The notes under the pieces: model-generated
Databases searched by the model: none
The model's input: the letters and a program-made list of their open reading frames with translations, nothing else
What the model was told of the DNA's origin: nothing
Program-made: the position numbers and the translations under genes
NCBI GenBank assembly: GCA_012274165.1
Contig: JAAPAA010000024.1
Coordinates: forward strand, 1 to 11,351
DNA length: 11,351 bases
Direction of reading: 5' to 3'
From: Thiobacillaceae bacterium
Lineage (GTDB): Bacteria > Pseudomonadota > Gammaproteobacteria > Burkholderiales > Thiobacillaceae
In this document: piece by piece, positions 5,873 to 11,351 of the stretch
Layout: every line of letters starts with the position of its first letter
Numbering within the stretch: the stretch's first letter is position 1

Positions 5873-7012
5873 TTACGGCGCCGGAGGCAACGCCTGAATC
5901 ATGCGCTTCCAATCGAATGGGCCGAAGGCGTTCGCGCCGGCACGGCCATCATTGTCACCCGGCTTGACCATGAGCTTGACCCACTCCATCGGGGCAACGC
6001 TGCCGTGCACCGTTATGCGGTGGAAGTTCTTCACGTTGTAACCGTTTGGCTGTGTGGCGTAGGCATCGTCGCTGCAAGCCACTTCCGTGCTGCCATTTTC
6101 GGTGACACATGGCGCACCCTGGACCAGCGGATTATCTGAACGGTAGCCGTGGGAGTCACCGTTCAGGAGCAGAACCGGCTTGCCAAAAACTGTCGTGTGC
6201 AGCGCGATACTGTCGATGAACTGCCGGTAGTTGGCGATGTGCAGGTCCTTCGTGGCCGTGCCGTCGAGATCCCACATGTCGGCCTGAAGCTGGATCACCA
6301 CGGCCCTGGCGTGATTCGTCTTGGCAAGGGCAAAGGCTTTGTCAAGCCAGCGCAGGTCAGCGCTGGTGCGCTTCAGTATCTCGTCGGTCTGCGCTTGCGT
6401 GCGATCGAGACCATGCCAATTATCTTCGTCGTTGTTCGAGCCACCCGGGACGTTCAAGGTCACGAACACGACCTTGGACTGCTCCCACATCACGTTCTCG
6501 ACGTATTCGGCGTCGCTCGGGTAGTTCGCATCGTAGTTCTCGGACTGGGACAGCACCGGCTTGTCAACGGCGATAGCGTTGCCGGGGGTTGTGAAGAAGA
6601 TGTCACGGATATAACCCAGGTTATCAAGCGGGTCGAGTCCACCTTCTTTGCTCTTGTGGCAATCGGTCCATTCGTTGTCGCCCGGGGTATACACAACGGG
6701 GGATTGGAACGCGCTCCACAGGTCATAGATCGACTTATCGTAGGCCAGGGAGCAAGTCTGCTTGCCGGAGTGGATGTCGCCCACGTTGAGGACCAGCGAG
6801 ACGTCGGAATCATCATTGATCGTCTTGATGAACGTCGGGGTTGCCTCCAACTGGGCTGTGTCAGCGTTATTGACGCCATAGGGAGAGTCACCATATACGG
6901 CGATGCTGAGCACGCCGTGCGACTCCTTGTCATGGGACTGAAAAGCCTGGGCTGGTGTGGTGGTCGCGAACACGCTTGCGCCCAACATCATTGGAAGGAT
7001 GAGTTTTCGCAC
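5873..7012 (-). CDS. Secreted calcineurin-like metallophosphoesterase
   Basis: A 379-residue exported protein read from a GTG at 7012, with GGAG 9 bases upstream. A signal peptide covers 1-23 (RKLILPMM start, cleavage after AQA). Calcineurin-like enzymes use two metal ions to break phosphate esters. Landmarks fit this fold: AVYGDSPYG at 38-46 (Asp42, block I without the usual His), NVGDIHSG at 76-83 (Asp79), PGDNEWTDC at 110-118 in the place of GNHE, QLQADMW at 241-247, LNGDSHGYRSD at 284-293 (His288) and VHGS at 335-338. Cysteines 87, 118, 302 and 313 may form disulfides, as expected for a periplasmic or outer protein. Substrate unknown. Its neighbours on the same strand are a small secreted protein upstream and the GNAT fragment downstream; none suggests a pathway. 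The fold assignment is fairly firm, the activity is inference. Confidence 0.8.
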   Translation of the reverse strand: MRKLILPMMLGASVFATTTPAQAFQSHDKESHGVLSIAVYGDSPYGVNNADTAQLEATPTFIKTINDDSDVSLVLNVGDIHSGKQTCSLAYDKSIYDLWSAFQSPVVYTPGDNEWTDCHKSKEGGLDPLDNLGYIRDIFFTTPGNAIAVDKPVLSQSENYDANYPSDAEYVENVMWEQSKVVFVTLNVPGGSNNDEDNWHGLDRTQAQTDEILKRTSADLRWLDKAFALAKTNHARAVVIQLQADMWDLDGTATKDLHIANYRQFIDSIALHTTVFGKPVLLLNGDSHGYRSDNPLVQGAPCVTENGSTEVACSDDAYATQPNGYNVKNFHRITVHGSVAPMEWVKLMVKPGDNDGRAGANAFGPFDWKRMIQALPPAP

Positions 7013-7289
7013 GATTTAATTCTCCACAGGTTAGGAAGTTAATGGCGTCACATCCTCACTACGACATGGCCTTGAAGACGCCGACGCGGCAATCGATATT
7101 GCCGACTTGGATTGTTGGATGCTCAGATGACAAGGCAATTACAAAAGCTCATTGTTTCGAAGAAATCCGAAGCTGAGCCAATCCCTACTTCTTTTGTCGT
7201 GTTTTCTGGGAGAGGGAGCGTTTATGACGTCCTGTTTGATGAGATGGCCCTGCCCATTGGCGGAGTCCTGCCGGATATACAGGAACGAT
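7013..7289. other. Spacer upstream of the phosphoesterase gene
   Basis: This stretch holds the phosphoesterase ribosome binding site, the dyad at 7087-7104 and the 3' flank of the small secreted protein gene. Two plus-strand frames (from 7112 and 7152) run through it and into the gene on the other strand; neither has a ribosome binding site or a recognisable product. No terminator-like hairpin was found. Confidence 0.4.
7087..7104. promoter_or_regulatory. Dyad upstream of the phosphoesterase gene
   Basis: CGGCAAT CGAT ATTGCCG is a perfect 7-bp inverted repeat with a 4-base centre, 75 bases before the phosphoesterase start codon. Its compact shape is like an operator site for a dimeric regulator, or a small hairpin. 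No clear -10/-35 pair could be placed nearby. The same half-site occurs in the repeat between recJ and the ferredoxin gene. Confidence 0.35.
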
Positions 7290-7760
7290 CTACTTTGCTG
7301 CGGGCGAGAAAGTCCCACTCCAACCGCTTGTCGCTATACGCAACTGCTCTGCCCCGAGCTTCGTCAATGTGAATTTGCCACCGTCTTTTAATGCATTTCG
7401 CAAAATCCAGTGGGCCGCCGGCCCCAAGCGAATCTGCTTCCCGGAAAACCGGGCTTCGAAATCCGTGCCTGTTTTACAAATGACACCGAGGCTCTCTGCC
7501 CAAAGGCCCTCTCCGGTTTTGTTGAATGTCAGCAAAAGAGAACCGTTGTTTTCAACAATTGACATGACCAGGGGTTTCCCGTCATCCATCGTGGTCTCTT
7601 CCCATTTCAGTGGGAAGGCCTGATTGCCGAACATCATCCCCAATTCGCTCACCGTTGCGGCACATGATTGTGATGCATGGGCTTCGCTATTCAACGGCAA
7701 AAGCAGTGGCAGGAAAAACAATAAATATGTTCGGTGCATGGCGAGACTCATTGTCTTCAT
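7290..7760 (-). CDS. Small secreted protein, function unknown
   Basis: A 156-residue protein with a clear signal peptide: basic start, hydrophobic run YLLFFLPLLLPL at 12-23, likely cleavage after AHA at 29. The mature part (about 127 residues) has two cysteines, Cys33 and Cys95, which could form one disulfide, four tryptophans (53, 87, 118, 147) and a likely beta-rich pattern (KPLVMSIVENNGSLLLTFNK at 62-81). No membrane segment or catalytic motif is seen and I do not recognise the family. Three in-frame ATGs (codons 1, 4 and 8) could start it; none has a strong ribosome binding site, so the exact start is uncertain. A TAGAAT on the minus strand at 7799-7804 may be a -10 box, but no good -35 pairs with it. 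The phosphoesterase start lies 277 bases further downstream, so the two are probably separate units. Confidence 0.65.
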   Translation of the reverse strand: MKTMSLAMHRTYLLFFLPLLLPLNSEAHASQSCAATVSELGMMFGNQAFPLKWEETTMDDGKPLVMSIVENNGSLLLTFNKTGEGLWAESLGVICKTGTDFEARFSGKQIRLGPAAHWILRNALKDGGKFTLTKLGAEQLRIATSGWSGTFSPAAK

Positions 7761-7915
7761 ATGAGTACGGTCAGAAAATACGCATGACTACATGCCTTAT
7801 TCTATTTCTCGATTGTTTCAGTCTTGCACGTCTGTTTTCCGAATCGGTCTTTTCTGCCTTTCGAGGCGGATTCATGCCTGAGAAGCACGACCTGAGCTTT
7901 CACAGTCTTGTCTGC

Positions 7916-8065
7916 TCAAGTCTGAACTTCTACAGGTGAGCCGAACGGGCCATATCGTACGGGCATTGCCCGCTGCAAAAAGTCATTTTGGGCAGGCAGA
8001 CTATGAAGTTCAAGCAAGGCCTTGCGCCACGCGATGTATACGCTTCGATGCGGCGCAAAGTTCAC
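7916..8065 (-). CDS. Possible 49-residue ORF after recJ
   Basis: A short minus-strand frame starting with GTG at 8065, with GGAGGA 7 bases upstream, one of the best ribosome binding sites in this window. It begins 35 bases after the recJ stop, on the same strand, so it could share the recJ message. The product begins MNFAPHRSVYIAWRKALLEL and ends RYGPFGSPVEVQT: a basic amphipathic helix followed by an extended, proline- and glycine-containing tail. No signal peptide or membrane segment. Codon third positions are only mildly GC-biased, unlike recJ, which weakens the case. It could be a real small protein, the fossil end of a longer gene, or chance. Confidence 0.33.
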   Translation of the reverse strand: MNFAPHRSVYIAWRKALLELHSLPAQNDFLQRAMPVRYGPFGSPVEVQT

Positions 8066-8100
8066 CTGTTTGTCCTCCAGTAGTCCTTTCGGCGGGATGT

Positions 8101-9831
8101 CTACCCCGCCCTCTTTTTGCCCGGGCTTTCCGTTTGTTCTGTCACTGGCTCCCAGTGTTGCAGCTTGAGCTGCAATAACTGCTGGCCGTTGTATTCATTG
8201 GTCATCAGCGCGTAGACCGCTTGAATGCGCACGGGCAGCGGGTCGGCGTGAAAGAAATGCATGGCGTCGAAGGTGGCGCCCGCGCGCGCCAGTTTCAGCT
8301 TGAGATGCTTTTCGCCGACGACGCGCTGCGCGACTACGTCGAAGCTGGCGCTGAAGAACGGGGCGGCAAAACCCTGTCCCCACACCGCGTGTTCGAGTTG
8401 TTCGGCAAGCGCGTAACTGTGGTCGGCTGCGTCGAGTTCGCCGTCGGTTTCGATCACCCCTTCGAGGTCGGCCGGGTCGATCAGTTCGCGCACCACGGTT
8501 TCGAACGCCAGGGTGAATTCGATGTGGTGGCCGGCGGGAATGCTGAGACCGGCGGCCATGGCGTGGCCGCCGAATTTGTTGATCAGTCCGGGATGGCGTT
8601 TATCGATCAGGTCGAGCGCGTCGCGCAGGTGCAGGCCGGGGATGGAGCGGCCGGAGCCCTTGAGTTCACCGTTTTCAGAGGATGCGAAAACGACGGTGGG
8701 GCGATGGAATTTATCTTTCAAACGCGAGGCCAGAATGCCGATCACGCCGATATGCCAGTCGGGCTGATAGGCGGTGAGGCTATGGCTGTCGCTGGGGTTG
8801 AAACTGGCGAGGATGGCGAGCGCTTCGTCCAGCATGTCGGATTCAACATCGCGCCGGGTGCGGTTGAGGCTGTCGAGCTGCTGCGCCAATTGTTGCGCGC
8901 GAGCGGGCTCGTCGGCCAGCAGGCATTCGATGCCGAGCGCCATGTCGTCGATGCGTCCGGCGGCGTTGAGGCGCGGGCCGAGCATGAAGCCGAGGTCGAA
9001 CACGGTGGCGCGGCTGGGGTCGCGCCCGGCGGCGCGAAACAGCGCGTTGACGCCGGCGCCGGCCTTGCCCGCGCGCATCCGTGCGAGGCCGTTTTCCACC
9101 AGGGTGCGGTTGTTGGCGTCCAGCCTCACTACGTCGGCGATGGTGCCGAGCGCGACCAGGTCGAGCAGCACACGCAGGTCGGGTTCGGCATGTTGTTCAT
9201 ACATCCCGCGCTGGCGCAGTTCGGCGCGCAGCGCCAGCAACACATAAAACATGACGCCGACACCGGCCAGGTTTTTCGACGCGAAGCCGCAGCCCGGCTG
9301 GTTGGGATTGACGATGCAGGCGGCGTCCGGCAAGGCGTCGCCGGGCAGGTGATGGTCGGTGACCAGCACCGGTATGCCAAGTGCGTTGGCCGCCGCCACG
9401 CCTTCGACCGCGGCGATGCCGTTGTCCACCGTGACCAGCAGGTCGGGCTGGCGCGCGGCGGCCAGTTTGACGATATCGGGGCTGAGGCCGTAGCCGTGTT
9501 CGAGCCGGTTGGGCACGATGAAATCGACCTGCGCACCGAGCAGGCGCAGGCCGCGCACCCCGACCGCGCAGGCGGTGGCGCCGTCGGCATCGTAGTCGGC
9601 GATGATCAGCAGGCGCTTTTGATCGTGGATCGCATCGGCCAGCAAGGCGGCCGCGCGCTCGATGTGCAGCAGTCCGCCGGGCGCGAGCAGTTGCGGCAGG
9701 CGGTGCGCAACCTGCTCCGGATGGGTGACGCCGCGCGCGGCGTACAGCCGCGCCCAGGTGGGGGCGAGGCCGGACTGTTCGAGTGCGGCGCGGGCGTCGG
9801 CTGGACAGGGGCGGGTAACGATGGCAGGCAT
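8101..9831 (-). CDS. recJ: Single-stranded-DNA-specific exonuclease RecJ
   Basis: A 576-residue protein, almost the length of Escherichia coli RecJ. RecJ degrades single-stranded DNA 5' to 3' with Mn/Mg ions and works in RecF-pathway recombination, base excision and mismatch repair in the cytoplasm. The DHH core is complete: IADYDADGAT at 77-86 (Asp79, Asp81, Asp83), TVDNG at 134-138, and the TDHHLPG motif with Asp159-His160-His161. The DHHA1 half carries GSGRSIPGLHLRDAL and INKFGGHAMAAGL (the GGHxxAxG loop), followed by the C-terminal OB-fold region. The ATG at 9831 is chosen because MPAIVTRPCP begins the family match; the frame stays open to 10065, but that part overlaps the next gene and is basic junk. 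No good ribosome binding site precedes 9831. The prfB gene that often follows recJ in E. coli is absent here. Confidence 0.96.
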   Translation of the reverse strand: MPAIVTRPCPADARAALEQSGLAPTWARLYAARGVTHPEQVAHRLPQLLAPGGLLHIERAAALLADAIHDQKRLLIIADYDADGATACAVGVRGLRLLGAQVDFIVPNRLEHGYGLSPDIVKLAAARQPDLLVTVDNGIAAVEGVAAANALGIPVLVTDHHLPGDALPDAACIVNPNQPGCGFASKNLAGVGVMFYVLLALRAELRQRGMYEQHAEPDLRVLLDLVALGTIADVVRLDANNRTLVENGLARMRAGKAGAGVNALFRAAGRDPSRATVFDLGFMLGPRLNAAGRIDDMALGIECLLADEPARAQQLAQQLDSLNRTRRDVESDMLDEALAILASFNPSDSHSLTAYQPDWHIGVIGILASRLKDKFHRPTVVFASSENGELKGSGRSIPGLHLRDALDLIDKRHPGLINKFGGHAMAAGLSIPAGHHIEFTLAFETVVRELIDPADLEGVIETDGELDAADHSYALAEQLEHAVWGQGFAAPFFSASFDVVAQRVVGEKHLKLKLARAGATFDAMHFFHADPLPVRIQAVYALMTNEYNGQQLLQLKLQHWEPVTEQTESPGKKRAG

Positions 9832-9862
9832 GACGCGATTGTAGGGGCTGGGGCGGCTGGCG

Positions 9863-9900
9863 AATCGGCAATTCAGAATTTGATGAATTGCCGATTTTGT
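9863..9900. promoter_or_regulatory. Perfect 13-bp inverted repeat with T run between recJ and the ferredoxin gene
   Basis: AATCGGCAATTCA at 9863-9875 and TGAATTGCCGATT at 9884-9896 pair perfectly around an 8-base loop (GAATTTGA). On the plus strand the second arm runs into TTTTGT, giving terminator shape. It lies between two divergent start codons (9831 and 9930), where a true terminator has no gene to end. It is better read as an operator, a leader hairpin or attenuator of the ferredoxin gene, or an inserted small repeat. The last base of the repeat is 33 bases before the ATG at 9930. Confidence 0.6.
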
Positions 9901-9929
9901 CCGCCGGGAGCGCGGAGTACTATCGCGGC

Positions 9930-11351
9930 ATGAGCCATTTACTCCCGCTTTCCCGCGTCGCCAAGCTGGTTGGACAGTCGCGACATGTGCTGCAGGACAT
10001 GATCCGCGGCGGCGTGCTGGCGACGTTTGACGGCATGATCGAACTCGACGAATTGCTGCGCGCATTTCCCGATGTGAAATGGGACGACGACGCAGAGCTT
10101 CGCCGGGTGGCGGAGATCAAGGACCGGGCGTTCGCCAAGCGGGTGCGCGAGCTGGCATTACCGGACAAGGATGTGTTGGCGGCGCGCTTGAACGAGTTGG
10201 GCAACGATTACGCGGCCGCCCAGGCCTTGCTTCTGCACTACGGCAATGTGATGGCCTGGCTGGACGAAAAAATCGACGAACTGGATGAAGGCGCGAGCGC
10301 CGAAACGCACCATGCGCTGCACAGCGTGCGCGCATTTTTGCTGCGCAATCTGGCCGAAATGCCGTCGAACGCGGCCCTGGCGCAGGCCGTCATCGTGCGG
10401 GAGCGGATGCTTAAAATCATGTCGGCGCATGTCACGATCCAGCCCAGCGGCCACGAGTTTTTTGTTGAGGGAAACGAGACGCTGCTGGAAGCTGCGCTGC
10501 GCCATGGCGTGTCGCTCAACTATGGCTGCAGCAATGGCAATTGCGGCGAGTGCAAAGCGCGCCTGGTATCGGGGCAGGTTAAAAAGGTGCATGCCCACGA
10601 CTATGTGCTGAAGCAGAGCGAAAAAGATGCGGGCGTGCTGCTGCTGTGTTCGTACGCGCCGGTGAACGATGTGGTGATTGAGGCGAATGTGGCGGGCGCG
10701 AGCGATATTCCCATGCAGCAGATTGTCGCCAAGGTTAAATCGGTTGAGATATTCAATCCGCAGATGGCCGCGCTGCACATTCTGGCGCCGCGCAGCCAGC
10801 GCTTGCGTTTCCTCGGCGGGCAAAGCATTGCGATCAGCGTCAACGGAGCGAGCGGGCGCTATGCGATCGCCAGTTGCCCCTGTGAAGACCGCCATATCGA
10901 GGTGCAGATTCCGCACCGCCCTGACGACGCCTTTGCCGAGGCGTTGTTCACGTCGATCCAGGCCAACGACACGGTGGAGGTGGAAGGGCCGTTTGGCGAC
11001 TTCGTGCTGGACGAGGATTCGCCGCGTCCTGTGATCTTTCTTGCGTTCGGCGCGGGCTTTGCGCCGATCAAAAGCCTGATCCAGCATGCTATGTCACTGG
11101 AACTGGCGGAATCAATGGATCTGCATTGGCTGGCCGATGCGGCCGGGCACTATCAGGACAATCTGTGCCGTGCCTGGGCGGACGCACTGGATAACTTCAA
11201 TTACGCGCCGCATGCGCCGACCGATGACCTGGACACCCTGCTGGGAAACATCGCGCGGGATTACCCGGATTTGCACCGCTTCGATGTCTATGCAGCGGGG
11301 TCGGCCGCGCAGCTTGAGTGCGCGTTTGCGCATTTTGTGCGCGAGGGCTTG
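9930..11351 (+). CDS. 2Fe-2S ferredoxin / flavin reductase protein with N-terminal HTH-like extension, 3' end cut
   Basis: An open frame of 474 codons that leaves the window without a stop. The ATG at 9930 has GGAG 12 bases upstream. Residues 1-163 are an extension: about 5-45 (LSRVAKLVGQSRHVLQDMIRGG, then IELDELLRAFPD) look like a winged helix-turn-helix of the MerR/excisionase type, and 50-160 is helical and charged. From Met164 it matches plant-type ferredoxin-reductases: VTIQPSGHEF, then cluster cysteines Cys200, Cys205, Cys208 and Cys240 (C-x4-C-x2-C ... LLLC). Next comes an FNR-like module with the FAD motif RYAIAS at 310-315 and the nucleotide motif GAGFAPIKS at 374-382. Such modules pass electrons from NAD(P)H via flavin to the 2Fe-2S cluster; CDP-6-deoxyglucoseen reductase and oxygenase reductases are relatives. 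The partner is unknown. It is divergent from recJ. Confidence 0.88.
   Translation, partial: MSHLLPLSRVAKLVGQSRHVLQDMIRGGVLATFDGMIELDELLRAFPDVKWDDDAELRRVAEIKDRAFAKRVRELALPDKDVLAARLNELGNDYAAAQALLLHYGNVMAWLDEKIDELDEGASAETHHALHSVRAFLLRNLAEMPSNAALAQAVIVRERMLKIMSAHVTIQPSGHEFFVEGNETLLEAALRHGVSLNYGCSNGNCGECKARLVSGQVKKVHAHDYVLKQSEKDAGVLLLCSYAPVNDVVIEANVAGASDIPMQQIVAKVKSVEIFNPQMAALHILAPRSQRLRFLGGQSIAISVNGASGRYAIASCPCEDRHIEVQIPHRPDDAFAEALFTSIQANDTVEVEGPFGDFVLDEDSPRPVIFLAFGAGFAPIKSLIQHAMSLELAESMDLHWLADAAGHYQDNLCRAWADALDNFNYAPHAPTDDLDTLLGNIARDYPDLHRFDVYAAGSAAQLECAFAHFVREGL

Noticed and set aside
5601..5897. 98-codon plus-strand frame before the phosphoesterase 3' end
   Set aside because: No usable ribosome binding site spacing, no recognisable product, and it runs into the phosphoesterase 3' end.
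6149..7042. 297-codon plus-strand frame opposite the phosphoesterase
   Set aside because: The minus strand has a signal peptide and metal-binding motifs; the plus frame is its mirror.
7960..7972. CGGGCATTGCCCG palindrome as a terminator
   Set aside because: The loop is only three bases with a 5-bp stem and no T run follows on either strand. It falls inside the possible small ORF, so it may be chance.
8022..8058. TTGCGCC ... GGCGCAA inverted repeat as the recJ terminator
   Set aside because: Seven base pairs around a 23-base loop with no T run; too weak to call alone.
8221..9933. 570-codon plus-strand frame opposite recJ
   Set aside because: RecJ is certain on the other strand. The frame is a mirror product of GC-rich codons, with no ribosome binding site or known motif.
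9832..10065. N-terminal extension of recJ
   Set aside because: The added residues are basic and low in complexity, overlap the divergent redox gene and precede the point where RecJ similarity begins.

Overview
The window reads as a Gram-negative proteobacterial chromosome segment. A betaproteobacterium of the Nitrosomonadales/Gallionellales kind is my best guess, inferred from the style of the RecJ, the DUF3562-like protein and the porin operon; no marker gene here settles it. Coding sequence at both ends is GC-rich. The middle third (about 4.6-8.1 kb) is more AT-rich, gene-poor and patchy, and looks like an accessory stretch between two core-like blocks.

Left block (1-4601, + strand): a tightly packed operon of six genes, the first cut by the window edge. 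In order they are an ExbB/TolQ-type proton channel, ExbD, a short TonB-like energy transducer, a beta-barrel porin-like protein with a helical N-terminal extension, an exported ankyrin-repeat protein overlapping the porin gene by 14 bases, and an exported or anchored coiled-coil protein. The layout suggests a dedicated inner-membrane motor, its periplasmic arm, its outer-membrane client and two periplasmic accessory proteins. This is the best candidate here for an undescribed system: a TonB-energised porin complex with ankyrin and coiled-coil parts.

Middle block (4602-8100): low coding density, and its recognisable genes lie on the minus strand. They are a DUF3562-like small protein with a clear TATAAT promoter, a GNAT acetyltransferase that looks truncated, a secreted calcineurin-like metallophosphoesterase with a GC-rich hairpin after its stop, and a small secreted protein of unknown function. 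A possible 49-residue ORF with a strong ribosome binding site follows recJ.

Right block (7916-11351): recJ (minus strand) and, divergently, a long gene running off the window that encodes a 2Fe-2S ferredoxin plus flavin/NAD(P)H reductase protein with an unusual N-terminal extension of about 163 residues that begins with a helix-turn-helix-like segment. A perfect 13-bp inverted repeat followed by a short T run lies between the two start codons.

No tRNA, rRNA, CRISPR array, insertion sequence or phage gene was seen.
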